64,000 nt of DNA from JAIBCM01 sp041395165 (GTDB lineage Bacteria > Verrucomicrobiota > Verrucomicrobiia > JADLBR01 > JAIBCM01), in NCBI GenBank assembly GCA_041395165.1, contig JAWLBA010000001.1:124001-188000 (forward strand). Reading direction: 5' to 3'. Positions within the stretch are counted from its first letter, which is position 1, and each line of letters starts with the position of its first letter. The position numbers and the translations under genes are program-made. Below are positions 25,653 through 35,728 of the stretch, one piece after another. Under the pieces are notes generated by a model that saw only the letters and a list, made by a program, of their open reading frames with translations, made no database searches and was not told where the DNA came from.

Positions 25653-26965
25653 AAAAATCGAAAGTAGAAAAAAATTAAACTGATAATTAAAAGAATCGGT
25701 AGCAAAATAGGAACGCTATATTTTAGAAAGTAACCAAAAAAGCTGGGCACTTTTACTTCAGCTGCTTCGGCAATAGATTTGACCATGAAATTCGGACCAT
25801 TGCCAATATAAGTCATCGCACCAAAAAAAACAGCGCCTAACGAAATGGCCACAAGATGGTGATCATGTTGTGTGATATAAGTCATGACATCATTCGGTTT
25901 TTCCATGGATAATCCAAAAGTTCCTAAAGAGGCCGCCAAGAAGGTGAGATAAGTAGGTGCATTATCTAAAATGCCGGAGAGCATTCCAGTCAGCCAATAG
26001 TATTGCATTTCTGAATGCAAAGGAATGTTCCCCTGTTGTGCATGAACAGATAAATAATCCAAGGCTGGCATCATTGTGGCGAAAATTCCAATAAACAACC
26101 AACCCACTTCTTTGATTGGCGCAAAGGTGAAGTCATTAGCTCGATGCACATAATTTGGTGTCAAATAATAAGAGGCAACAGCCGCTCCTATCATTAAAGC
26201 TTCTCTTAAAAAAAGTGGCTGGGAAATAAAAACAGCCACTAAAATAACTCCCAGGAAAAGTAAATTATGCAGTCCGCCAATTTTCCATTCTTCGCTCGCA
26301 GTTTCCATTTCTCGCACTTCTTTTGGAGCGCGCAAAAAATTATGACGATCGAAACAATAAAAAATGGCGAGAAGTCCGAAAAGACTGATGAGCCAAGCTT
26401 CCCAACAATGTTCTAAAACCCACCAAAAAGGAACGCCTTTCAAGTAACCTAAAAATAAAGGTGGATCGCCAATGGGCGTCAAACATCCGCCCACATTGCT
26501 CACAATAAAAATAAAAAAAACAATATGAAAAGTGGTAATGCGATAACGATTGGTTCGAATCCAGGGTCGAATCAGCAACATGGATGCACCCGTGGTGCCA
26601 ATAAAATTTGCTAAGATGGCGCCAATCAAAAGATAAACGCAGTTGCGAAAGGGCGTGGCTTCTCCTTTCACAACAATATGAATCCCGCCAGCGACAACAA
26701 ATAAAGAACCGATTAACGCAATGAAACTGACATATTCATGAGCCGTATGAAGAACCCGTGTCCAATTATTCAAAGCAAGTCCATAATAAATAACGCTGAT
26801 TAGTCCCAAAACCACCGCCACTTTGGGATAATGGTGCTCCCACCAATGTCGATTAACAAAAGGCATTAGGGCAATCATGCCGAGCAATAAAATAAAGGGG
26901 CTTAGCGCGAGGGGATGAACAGCACTTAGACTTGATGCTAAAATTAACATAACTTTTACAACCAA
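25649..26965 (-). CDS. NhaD-type sodium:proton antiporter / citrate-transporter-family protein
   Basis: A 438-residue protein with about eleven membrane helices. ANFIGTTGASMLLIRPWIR and SNVGGCLTPIGDPPLFLG are the paired ion-transporter (ArsB/NhaD/DASS) re-entrant elements, and GMLSGILDNAPTYLTF plus MTYIGNGPNFMVKSIAE repeat the pattern in the second half. NhaD members exchange Na+ or Li+ for protons; other members carry arsenite or citrate, so the ion is inferred. It is the last gene of the alaS-ribBA run; its start overlaps the ribBA end by 10 bp. Confidence 0.8.
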   Translation of the reverse strand: MVVKVMLILASSLSAVHPLALSPFILLLGMIALMPFVNRHWWEHHYPKVAVVLGLISVIYYGLALNNWTRVLHTAHEYVSFIALIGSLFVVAGGIHIVVKGEATPFRNCVYLLIGAILANFIGTTGASMLLIRPWIRTNRYRITTFHIVFFIFIVSNVGGCLTPIGDPPLFLGYLKGVPFWWVLEHCWEAWLISLFGLLAIFYCFDRHNFLRAPKEVREMETASEEWKIGGLHNLLFLGVILVAVFISQPLFLREALMIGAAVASYYLTPNYVHRANDFTFAPIKEVGWLFIGIFATMMPALDYLSVHAQQGNIPLHSEMQYYWLTGMLSGILDNAPTYLTFLAASLGTFGLSMEKPNDVMTYITQHDHHLVAISLGAVFFGAMTYIGNGPNFMVKSIAEAAEVKVPSFFGYFLKYSVPILLPILLIISLIFFYFRFF

Positions 26966-28176
26966 TGTCCTAACTTATTTTGTTTTGTTTTTAAATATTT
27001 TTTATTGTGACGATTGGGTTTGGTTTGAATGGGGACTTGTTCTACAATTTCCATCCCGTAACCGGTTAATCCCACCACTTTTTTAGGATTATTGGTGAGT
27101 AAACGAATTTTGCGCACACCCAACTCATACAAAATTTGTGCGCCCAAACCATATTCTCTCAAGTCGGCAGGATAACCCAACTTCACATTGGCTTCTACTG
27201 TGTCCAAGCCTTTTTCTTGTAAACGATAGGCGTGTATTTTGGCGGCGAAACCGATTCCGCGTCCTTCTTGGCGCATATAAACCAAAATTCCGTTGCCCGC
27301 GTTTTCGATGCAACGTAAAGCATCATGTAATTGATGTCCGCAATCGCATCGCCTGGAGCCAAACACGTCACCTGTTAAACATTCGCTATGCACTCGAACC
27401 AAAATGGGTTTTCGACTATCGATTTTTCCTTTCACCAAGGCAAGATGATGCTGACCGTCCAATACCGAATGAAATAAATGCAAAATAAAATTGCCGTAAT
27501 CCGTTGGCATTTTCACGACCTGCTCCAGTTCAATTAATTTTTCTTTGCGACGTCGAAACTCAATCAAATTGCTAATGGAACAAATCTTTAAATGATGTTT
27601 TGCAGCAAAAAGACGCAGCTGCGGTAAGCGTGCCATGCTACCATCTTCATTAAGCACTTCGCAAATCACACCCGTGGGATCGAGACCCGCTAATCGTGCT
27701 AAATCTACGGCTGCTTCTGTGTGTCCACTGCGTTGCAACACACCACCTTCTTTCGCCTGCAAAGGGAAAATATGACCCGGTTGCACCAGATCGCGTGGGC
27801 TGGATCGTTGACTGGCAAGCAGGCGAATGGTGTGGGCGCGATCCGAAGCGCTAATGCCTGTTGAAATACCACGTGCAGCATCAACCGAAACGGTGAAATC
27901 AGTTTTAAATGTTTCGCGATTATCCAAAACCATGCGTTGCAAGCCTAACTGTTTCGCACGAGCTAAGGTGATTGGCGCGCAAATTAAGCCGCGCCCATGC
28001 GTTGCCATAAAATTGATAGAGCTTATTGTGGCTTTCGCGCCCGCTCCCACTAAATCTCCTTCGTTTTCGCGATCTTCATCGTCTACGACGATCACTAATT
28101 TGCCTGCGCGGATATCTTTAATAACCGATTCGATGGAATCGAAACTTGCTTTGTTCTGAAGCGCTTTTCGTTTCAT
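26956..28176 (-). CDS. ribBA: Bifunctional DHBP synthase / GTP cyclohydrolase II RibBA
   Basis: RibBA makes both building blocks of riboflavin. In 406 residues, the N-terminal domain (about 10-210) is 3,4-dihydroxy-2-butanone 4-phosphate synthase with VVDDEDRENEGDL and QRSGHTEAAVDLARL; the C-terminal domain (about 215-400) is GTP cyclohydrolase II with VHSECLTGDVFGSRRCDCG (three zinc Cys) and RQEGRGIGFAAK. Both active sites look intact. It begins 4 bp after the alaS stop, so it shares its transcript; no FMN riboswitch is apparent upstream. Confidence 0.95.
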   Translation of the reverse strand: MKRKALQNKASFDSIESVIKDIRAGKLVIVVDDEDRENEGDLVGAGAKATISSINFMATHGRGLICAPITLARAKQLGLQRMVLDNRETFKTDFTVSVDAARGISTGISASDRAHTIRLLASQRSSPRDLVQPGHIFPLQAKEGGVLQRSGHTEAAVDLARLAGLDPTGVICEVLNEDGSMARLPQLRLFAAKHHLKICSISNLIEFRRRKEKLIELEQVVKMPTDYGNFILHLFHSVLDGQHHLALVKGKIDSRKPILVRVHSECLTGDVFGSRRCDCGHQLHDALRCIENAGNGILVYMRQEGRGIGFAAKIHAYRLQEKGLDTVEANVKLGYPADLREYGLGAQILYELGVRKIRLLTNNPKKVVGLTGYGMEIVEQVPIQTKPNRHNKKYLKTKQNKLGHWL

Positions 28177-28180
28177 AAAC

Positions 28181-30921
28181 TTAACTCAACAACTCTTTTG
28201 CTTTTTCTAAAGCTGGATTCAAGCCTTCGACTTGATCACCACCACCTTGAGCCAAGTCAGGTCGGCCGCCACCTTTGCCGCCCACGAAAGGTATAATCGT
28301 TTGAATTAATTTTCCAGCATGCAACCGATCGACTAATGTTGGCGGCACCCAAACTATGATGTTGGCTCGCCCTTTTTGTTGCGCTCCCAAAACCACGACT
28401 TGTTTCATTTTGTTTTTCAAGCCATCGATAATAAATGGTAGCAATTTAACTTCTCGTTCGCCGAGATTTTTTATGTGGGGCTTGTCTTTGTTCTCTATTA
28501 AAATTTCTTGAGCGATGGCAAAGGCTTCTTCTTTAAAACGGACGAGCTCCAATTTTTGTTGTTCTTTGACCCATTCGCGTGTTTCAGCCTCCAATTTTAG
28601 CAAAATTTCTTCTCGTTTCTCGAATTGTTCCCAGACTTTTTCAGGAGAAAGAGAGGTGGTGAGTGTGAGATTTAATTCGGGCAATGTTTCTGAGAAAACC
28701 CGTTTGTGTTGCAATGTGTTAAAACGTTCATTTTGTTTTTTTTCAGCTTCTGTTAAATAATTAAAAATGGCATCCCCTGCGACTGCCTCAATACGTCGCA
28801 CTCCTGCTGCGATGGCACTTTCGGAAATAATTTTAAAAAAGCCGATCTCTTTTGTATTGCGCACATGTGTGCCGCCACAAAGCTCTTTTGAGTAGCCGCC
28901 GATGTCTACGATTCTTACGATCTCACCATATTTTTCGCCGAAAAATTGTAAAATGGTGGGATCATTTTTTACCAAGTCATAACTTTCTTCATACCATTTC
29001 ACTTCATCGCCTTGCTTGATGCGATCGTTGATTTGCGATTCAATTTCTTTGATTTTTTTATCTTCTACGGCTTGAGGGCAAGAAAAATCAAATCGTAAAT
29101 GGTCTGGCCCTACGTAAGAGCCTTTTTGTTTTACTGAGGAGCTGAGCGTTTTTCGTAATGCCCAGTTCAAAAGATGTGTGCCGCTGTGATGGCCTTGAAT
29201 GAGTTGGCGATTTTTTGAATCTACCGTTAATTTTATTTTGTCGCCGATTTGGCAAGGGATCGTTTTTTTTAGCTCATGCCAAAATGTGCCTTGAGCAGAT
29301 TGGAAAGTGTTAGAGATTTCAAATTTTAAATTGGAGGTTTCACCCAACCCCTTATCTCCTACTTGTCCGCCCATTTCTGCATAAAAAGGTGTTTGCTCCA
29401 CTGCAATAAGATTATCTTTAATGGCGACAATGTGACTTTCTTCTTTTAGCCGATCATAGCCGACAAAGAGTGTGGCATCCTGGTCTAAAGCTTCAGTAAC
29501 TTCAATGGTTGTTTTCTTTTGTGCAGCTTGGGATCGTTTACGCTGGATTTCCATGTACGATTCGAAAGCTGTTTTATCCACGGAAACGCCGGCTTCTTGC
29601 GTCAAAAGTTCCGTTAAATCGAATGGAAAACCGTAAGTGTCATAAAGTTCAAATGCTACTTCGCCTGGGAAAATTTTTTGACCATGAAGTTGGCTGAGGG
29701 CTTGGTGAAACAAAGTCATGCCACGCTCCAAAGTCCGGTGAAAGCTCTCTTCTTCGCCGCGTAAAATGGTTTTGATCTGATTTTGATTATGATGCAGCTC
29801 AGGGAATACCGATCGCATTTGTTCAATGAGTACGGGCACAAGTTGAGCGAGAAAAGGCTTTTTAATGTCTAAATTTCTTCCGTAGAGCACTGCACGACGC
29901 AAAATTCGGCGCAACACATAGCCGCGTCCTTCGTTGGAGGGCAAAATGCCGTCTGCAATGGAGAAACTCAGTGTTCGTATGTGATCACCGATTACGCGAA
30001 AAGCGACATCGACTTTTTCTTGTTCTGTCGCTCCCGGTCCACGAGAAGCGGGCAAGGAACCCGTATATTTTTTATCGCACAATTTTTCTAACGATAAAAA
30101 AATGGGTCGAAAAATATCGGTATCATAGTTCGATGCCAAGCGATCAAAATATTGAAAATTCTGCGTGCCTTGTATCAAACTGACAACGCGTTCAAAGCCC
30201 ATGCCCGTGTCAACGTGACGCGCAGGAAGGGGATGAAGTTGCCCATCGGCGGTTGCATTGTATTGAATGAAAACTAGATTCCAAAATTCGATGCATTGCG
30301 CGTCGCCTTGATTGACGAGTTTGCCTTGGGAATCTCCTTTGGGCGTCAAATCGAAATGAATTTCGGAACAAGGACCGCAAGGACCCGTGTCGCCCATCAT
30401 CCAAAAGTTATCTTTTTCCCTCCATTCACGATATGAATTTTGGGATCCAGTTTGGCTGTATGGAAAATGCGTTCCCAAATGTCATAGGCCTCTTGATCAA
30501 ATTCGGAGGGGTCGCCACTTGCAGGTTGATAAACGGTGGCGTAAAGTCGTTCGGGAGGGAAATTCCAATGTTTTACAATGATCTCCCAAGACCATTCGAT
30601 CGCTTCTTTTTTAAAATAATCGCCAAAACTCCAGTTGCCCAACATTTCGAAAAAAGTGTGATGGTAAGTGTCCCATCCCACGTCTTCCAAATCGTTGTGT
30701 TTGCCGCCTGCACGAATGCATTTTTGTGTGTCAGCGACACGCGCGGGACGATAAGGGCAATTTTTTTGCCCCAGGAAAAATGGCACGAATTGATTCATGC
30801 CCGCATTGGTAAAAAGAAGATTGGGCGAGTCAGGCATGAGACTCGAAGAAGGTACGATGGTGTGTTGCTTCGATTGGAAAAAATCGAGAAAACTTTGACG
30901 AATTTGGGCCGAAGTCATCAT
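28181..30921 (-). pseudogene. alaS: Alanyl-tRNA synthetase AlaS, one -1 frameshift
   Basis: AlaS charges tRNA-Ala and edits mischarged Ser and Gly. The first frame (30921 down to 30397) has SFLDFFQSKQHTIVPSSSL, NAGMNQFVPFFLG and TYHHTFFEMLGNWSFGDYF of class II motifs 1 and 2. The second frame (to 28181) starts within DNFWMMGDTGPCGPCSEIHFD and runs through the editing domain (HSGTHLLNWAL, CGGTHV with zinc ligands) to the glycine-rich C-terminal domain. They meet at a run of five A on the coding strand (30413-30417); one extra A gives NGGKKDNFWMMG and a protein of ~910 residues. As the gene is essential and nothing else is damaged, sequence error is likely; GAAAAAG resembles but does not match the best slippery sites. 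Confidence 0.88.
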
Positions 30922-31028
30922 AAAAAATAAAAGTGTCTTACTCTAACAAGCTTTTCTTGACTCGCAATCGTTGATTTTGTGGGTGGAGAGAACGCCAATG
31001 CTCTGTAAATAATTGAGGGAATTGAGTA

Positions 31029-32427
31029 TTAGAATTTAATGTCTGGGATCAAATCCAATAACCCTTTCACCGCTTCCCCAGCTCCGTCGAAGGAAATGAC
31101 TTGGACTTTGGGATTTTCTGTTGTTCCGGTAACTTTAAAGGGAATGGTGAGCGTGCCTTCTTTGCTTTTAATTTTGACTTTGTTCAGTAGTTGACCAAGT
31201 CCTCCAATTAAACCGGAATTCAGTGTGACTGAGCCACTGAAATTTAAATTTCCTTCAAAATCGATTGTGCCTCGGCCTTCCATGAAAGTGGTGTTATTTT
31301 TGGGCCGAGTTTCTACTTTTTCGATAACGACCTGTTGATTTTTGATATAAAAATTTCCGATCACCTCATCAAAAGTAATATCAGCCAAACCTGGAACACC
31401 AATGATACTTCCTATTTCACGAAAAAATTTTAGACCCTCTGCTCGAAAAGATTTTACGAGAAAATCGCCTTTCCCAGCGATGTTTTTGGCGTCTTCGAAA
31501 GCGCCTTGTCCTTCAAAATTAAGATTGCCTTTGCCTTCGATTGGACTTTTTTTGTCGCTGCGTGTTTCTATGAAATTTTTCAAATCAAAGTCTGTGACAT
31601 TGATTTTGCTACGGAACGGTTTTTGCTCTTTGTCAAAACGCGCGCGAAAACGACCGGAGAGTTTTCCTTTATAGAGATCGCTTTGAAAATTGGGTAAAAG
31701 CAAAACTTCGTTGGTATAAATAATAGGTGATTTGAAATGGGTTAATTCGATGTTCGGATCGATAACAATGGTTTGAATTTTTAGCGAGCCTTGGCTTTGC
31801 AATTCGTTGGGAGCAGTAAGAAAATCTCCATTGGCTTGAATGCCTTCGCAACGCACTTTCGCTTTTTGTTTGCTATCCCAAAATTGAAACACGCCATCAG
31901 CAATTTTCACTTCATCGACATCGAAACGATTTTGTTTGGGAGCGCGAGTGGGTAAGGAAGGCTCTTCAGTTTCGGGAAGCGTGGGTGTTTGGTTTTCTTG
32001 TTTGCTTGCTGATTTTTTTCTTCGGCTTTTTTAGGTTTTTTGAAGCTCTATTTTATTGCCTTTTTCCCGTTGAAAATTCTTGGAGCGTTATGCGAGGGGA
32101 ATCCAAAATAATGGCGTCTAAAACCACTTTTCCTGTCAGTAAACGTAAAAAAGAAAAGGAAAGTCCCAAGTTTTTAACTTGAGCAAAAGGAGTTGGACTT
32201 TTGCCGTCGGCATAGGGCAGGGTAAGATTTTTGACTCGGATGCCATCCCAACGGATTTTTAATGCGTCAAATTTCACTGGCATTTTAACCACTTTTGACA
32301 CCATTTTTTCCACGCGCGTTTTGAAGGCGGGTTGGTTGATATAATAATTGGCTGATCCTACGGCGATGATAAGGAGCAAAAGCAAAGTTCCGACAATCCA
32401 AGCGATGCGAGCAATGGTTCGATTCAT
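31029..32427 (-). pseudogene. AsmA-like outer-membrane biogenesis protein, frame broken
   Basis: A protein of ~465 residues split in the track of its frame. The N-terminus (32427 down to 32053) has a membrane anchor near residues 8-28 followed by FDALKIRWDGIRVKNLTLP, the AsmA/DUF748-type start. The C-terminal part (31910 to 31029) has beta-rich repeats with GRGTIDFEGNLNFSGSVTLN, typical of the AsmA C-terminal region. Between them the frame recovers as one Lys/Glu/Pro-rich linker if three A runs are corrected: 32061-32065 (one too many), 32036-32041 (one too many) and 31993-31996 (one too few). AsmA-like proteins help move phospholipids to the outer membrane. The remaining gene is otherwise sound. 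Confidence 0.65.
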
Positions 32428-32463
32428 AATCTTTATCTTAGACGCAATCGAGTTTCATTCAAA

Positions 32464-33441
32464 TCAACGAATGATTACAGGTGTGCCTACGGAAACGAGT
32501 CGACTTAACTTTACGGCATCCCAATTGGCTAAACGAATGCAGCCGTGACTTGCTGCTCGTCCAATGGTTTCGGGATTATTCGTGCCATGCAATCCGATGC
32601 CTCGACGATTCAAACCCATCCACATCACACCCACAGGACTATTCGGGCCAGGTGGCAACTGATGAAAATTGGTGCTTTGAATGCCTTCATTTAACATTTT
32701 TTCGTCATGTCGAAAATAAGGCATTGAAGCCATTACGACAATTTTCCAGTTACCGCGTGGCGCCGGAATGGAGCTGGAGCCGGGAGTAATGGGGAAAGCA
32801 GCGATGAGACGCTGTCCTTCGAAAACTTCCAACATGCGCGCATGTAGACTGACTTCGACATGGCGATTGGATAACGCGGGATTGGCTGGAATTAAGTAGC
32901 CGTTTTGTCGCAAGGTTTCGACTTGTAAAGGCGCGACATTGGGCACGCGAACTGTGTCACCCACTCGAAGTTGATTTAGGTTTTTGCCAGGATTAATGGC
33001 ACGTATAAAAGCGCGATCGCTATGATAACGTTCTGCTACAAATTCCAGTAAAGAGGTGTAAGGCAATCCGCGTTGTTTGGCTTGATCTTCTACTTTTTCA
33101 GATAAAGAACCGACTCGAGCGGCATCCGCTGGGGTAATTCGGTAAAAAGTGTAAATCGGATTGATTTGGCGAAGCGGCAACTGGCGTTCGATTTGGTCAG
33201 GAGAATTAACTTTTAACCCGCGCGAACGAGCAAAACGCGCCAACGCTTTTTCGGTAAATTCGCCGCGTTGCCCATCCAATTTACCCGGACCAAATCCGCT
33301 TCGATCCAAGAAAATATGTAATCGAGTTACCTCATCCGCAGGCATCATTCGTTGGTAAGGCAAATTCAACTGTTGCCGAGGCGCTGCACAGCCTGATAAA
33401 AAAACCATTAAAAAAGCTAATTTCAAATCTTTTAATTTCAT
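32464..33441 (-). CDS. L,D-transpeptidase lipoprotein with peptidoglycan-binding and LysM domains
   Basis: A 325-residue lipoprotein: LSGC at residues 15-18 is the lipobox. A peptidoglycan-binding-like region (FLDRSGFGPGKLDGQRGEFT) comes first, then a LysM-like segment (INPGKNLNQLRVGDTVRVPN), then the YkuD catalytic domain with GLHGTNNPETIG and SHGCIRL, holding the catalytic His and Cys. Such enzymes make 3-3 cross-links or attach lipoproteins to peptidoglycan. It lies upstream of the AsmA-like gene on the same strand with 36 bp between them. Confidence 0.9.
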   Translation of the reverse strand: MKLKDLKLAFLMVFLSGCAAPRQQLNLPYQRMMPADEVTRLHIFLDRSGFGPGKLDGQRGEFTEKALARFARSRGLKVNSPDQIERQLPLRQINPIYTFYRITPADAARVGSLSEKVEDQAKQRGLPYTSLLEFVAERYHSDRAFIRAINPGKNLNQLRVGDTVRVPNVAPLQVETLRQNGYLIPANPALSNRHVEVSLHARMLEVFEGQRLIAAFPITPGSSSIPAPRGNWKIVVMASMPYFRHDEKMLNEGIQSTNFHQLPPGPNSPVGVMWMGLNRRGIGLHGTNNPETIGRAASHGCIRLANWDAVKLSRLVSVGTPVIIR

Positions 33442-33490
33442 AATTTTTTGTGAGATTACCGATTTTTATTAAAAAGCGCTAGTTCTATCA

Positions 33491-33518
33491 TTGCAGTAAA
33501 AATTCTATCGAAGATAAT
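33491..33518 (+). promoter_or_regulatory. Putative NUDIX gene promoter, leaderless
   Basis: TTGCAG (33491-33496), 16 bp, GATAAT (33513-33518), with only 7 nt to the ATG at 33526. The arrangement matches those before 19059, 37044 and 44854. Confidence 0.45.
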
Positions 33519-33525
33519 ATCATAT

Positions 33526-34067
33526 ATGTTTTCATTATTGAGTAGTTTGCAGAATGCGTCGTTTCCGTCTTCAGACGAGGAAGATTTTCGATTTTAAGAT
33601 GTTGCATTTACTTCAAATGAATCGCGATGCTTTTATCGCGACTGTTTTCCGGCTCATTTCACAGGGAGTGCGTTAATTATCGATCCTGAAAATAAATCTA
33701 TCTTATTAAATCATCATCGCATCTTAAATAAATGGCTACAATTTGGTGGTCACTGCGATGGCAATGAGAACATTTTGGGGGTGGCTTATCGCGAGGCGCT
33801 AGAGGAATCAGGGATGACTTCTTTAAAGTTTTCTCTCAAACTTTTATCGATCTCGATATTCATGAAATTCCTGTGAATGCTAAGCGCCAGGAGCCGGCTC
33901 ATTTTCATTATGATGTTCGATTTGTTTTTGCGGCTTCGCAACGTGACAATTTGCAGGTCAGCGACGAAAGCCATGAATTAAAATGGTTTTCTTTTGAGGA
34001 AACGAGAAATCTTAATTTAGATAAAAACTTGCTTCGATTGATTCATAAGGCGATGAGTTTTAAGTGA
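33526..34067 (+). pseudogene. NUDIX hydrolase, frame broken at three homopolymers
   Basis: NUDIX enzymes cleave nucleoside diphosphates linked to another group. The Nudix box is intact: GHCDGN, then E, seven residues, REALEESGM, matching Gx5Ex7REUxEExGU. Downstream HFHYDVRFVFAA and ESHELKWFSFEE follow as in the family. As written no frame spans the gene. Changing 33592-33595 (one T too many), 33631-33634 (one T too few) and 33825-33827 (one A too few) gives a continuous protein of 180 residues starting MFSLLSSLQNASFPSSDEED. Its end overlaps the convergent HIT gene by 8 bp. Confidence 0.7.
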
Positions 34068-34539
34068 GACGAGGTTTCAACCGTTTCCAAATTTCCGGAA
34101 GTTCACTTGGGTAAACACGTGTGGCCCCGACTACGGTCATGAAATTATGATCGCCCAACCAGCGTGGCACGATGTGAAGATGCAAATGATTTTCAATGCC
34201 TGCGCCTGCTGCAGCGCCTAAATTGACTCCTAGGTTCATGCCATCAGGTTTGAATTCTTGTTGTATGACTTTGATTAGGCGCTGACTTAATGTCATAAGC
34301 TCTAGCATTTCGGTTTCAGACAAATCCGTCCAATCTCCGATAACACGATAAGGCACAATCATTGTATGAGCGGTGCTGTAGGGAAATTTATTCAGGAGTG
34401 CCAAGCAACTTTTTGCTCTCACTAGGACCAGATTTTTTTCGTCTTCGTTTGATTGGATGATTTCCTGAAAAATCCAACGCCGATCTTCTCCTTTTTGTGT
34501 GAGATATTCCATTCGCCAAGGCGCGTGTAGCCATTCCAT
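34060..34539 (-). CDS. HIT-family hydrolase (Ap4A phosphorylase-like)
   Basis: A 159-residue protein of the histidine triad superfamily. NKFPYSTAHTMIVPYR near residue 65 and NHLHLHIVPRW near 125 form the nucleotide-binding core; HLHLH supplies the catalytic histidines. Longer HIT proteins of this type (APA2/FHIT-like) hydrolyse diadenosine polyphosphates. The ATG at 34539 is preferred to a TTG at 34575, which would add 12 residues not seen in the family. It is divergent from holA, with a perfect palindrome between them. Confidence 0.85.
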   Translation of the reverse strand: MEWLHAPWRMEYLTQKGEDRRWIFQEIIQSNEDEKNLVLVRAKSCLALLNKFPYSTAHTMIVPYRVIGDWTDLSETEMLELMTLSQRLIKVIQQEFKPDGMNLGVNLGAAAGAGIENHLHLHIVPRWLGDHNFMTVVGATRVYPSELPEIWKRLKPRLT

Positions 34540-34568
34540 AGATTCAGAGTTAAGCGCACTTAACTTTA

Positions 34569-34598
34569 ATTTCAAATTTGAAATTTCAAATTTGAAAT
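34569..34598. promoter_or_regulatory. 30-bp perfect palindrome between HIT gene and holA
   Basis: The stretch is two copies of TTTCAAATTTGAAA sharing two middle bases and is fully self-complementary over 30 bp (34569-34598). It lies between the divergent starts at 34539 and 34622. It could be an operator for both genes; no T run follows. Confidence 0.45.
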
Positions 34599-34621
34599 GA
34601 TTTATCTAGTCTAATTGTGAC

Positions 34622-35728
34622 ATGGTAAACCAATCCGCTTATTTTATTACCGGTTCGGACGAGCTTCAGGTTAAGCAGCGCGCTAAAAAGCTTTGCGAAC
34701 AGCTTTCACCTCAAAATGAGTGGGCTTTAGAAATTTTAGATGGTTGGGTAGAAACGGCCGACGCCACCATTACGATTTTAGGCAAAACGTTAGAAGCGTT
34801 ACAAACTTCGAGTTTGTTGGGCGATAAAAGATTAGTTTGGCTAAAGAACGCAACTTTCTTGAGTGATTTGCCTTTCAATCGATCTGATGCGGTGCAAGAG
34901 GCTGTGGAGGCGTTGATTGGGCTTTTGGAAAAAAGAGAAAAGGGAATTTTGCCGGGAACCCTTTTTTTACTATCGGCTCCGAAGCCTGATAAGCGTCGCA
35001 CGACTTTCAAACAGTTAGAGAAATTTTGTCAAACCGAACTGTTCGATCTTCCAGCGACTGGGCAAAAAAGGAATTGGGAAAATCAAGCTGCCCATTTTGT
35101 GGAGACACTTTTTAAGAATTGGAGTAAACGCATTGATCCTCGAGCGGTTGATGCGATGGTGCAACTTTGTGGTTCGGATCATCGATTGTTGCAACAGGAA
35201 GCGGAAAAGGTTTATTTATATTCCGCACAAAAATCTCAGATTACGTTGAATGATGTGGAGCAAATGATTTCGCCTTCCAGCGAAGAGAGTCTGTGGGCGT
35301 GGTGCGATGCAGTGGTGGAAAATCGATTTGATCGCGCCATTGTTTTATTGAGGCAACTTCAATTTCAGGAAGAAAATCCCATGGGACTTTTGGTGAATCT
35401 GGCGCATCACATTCGATTGGTTGTGCAATGTCGTATTTTATTGGACAAAAAATGGTTAATGCCGAGTTCCGGTTACACAGTGAAGTGGAAGTCTGAAGCA
35501 GAAACGATTTTCACGCGCAATGCAGAAGGGAAATTACCCACGCCTTTTCGGATCGCTCGGGTGGCCCATCAGGCAGCTAAACAGCCGTTTTCGTATTGGT
35601 TGGATAATTTAGAAACTATTTTTCAAGCTTATTTCCATTTTTTTGAAGGCGGTACAGAACCTTATCAAAAATTAGAATTGCTCCTGCTGCAACTCGATTT
35701 ATCCTCAGCTGCTAATGAACTCGCCTGA
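34622..35728 (+). CDS. holA: DNA polymerase III subunit delta HolA
   Basis: HolA opens the beta clamp within the clamp loader. The 368-residue protein has the family layout: YFITGSDELQVKQRAK at the start, a RecA-like fold with KRLVWLKNATFL and LFLLSAPKPDKR, then LCGSDHRLLQQEAEKVYLY and the C-terminal collar domain with RQLQFQEENPMGLLVNLAHHIRLVVQ. Typical length is 330-370. It overlaps the next gene by 14 bp. Confidence 0.82.
   Translation: MVNQSAYFITGSDELQVKQRAKKLCEQLSPQNEWALEILDGWVETADATITILGKTLEALQTSSLLGDKRLVWLKNATFLSDLPFNRSDAVQEAVEALIGLLEKREKGILPGTLFLLSAPKPDKRRTTFKQLEKFCQTELFDLPATGQKRNWENQAAHFVETLFKNWSKRIDPRAVDAMVQLCGSDHRLLQQEAEKVYLYSAQKSQITLNDVEQMISPSSEESLWAWCDAVVENRFDRAIVLLRQLQFQEENPMGLLVNLAHHIRLVVQCRILLDKKWLMPSSGYTVKWKSEAETIFTRNAEGKLPTPFRIARVAHQAAKQPFSYWLDNLETIFQAYFHFFEGGTEPYQKLELLLLQLDLSSAANELA

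Noticed and set aside
26956..28176. FMN riboswitch for ribBA
   Set aside because: The gene begins 4 bp after alaS, leaving no room, and no conserved RFN element is visible upstream of alaS.
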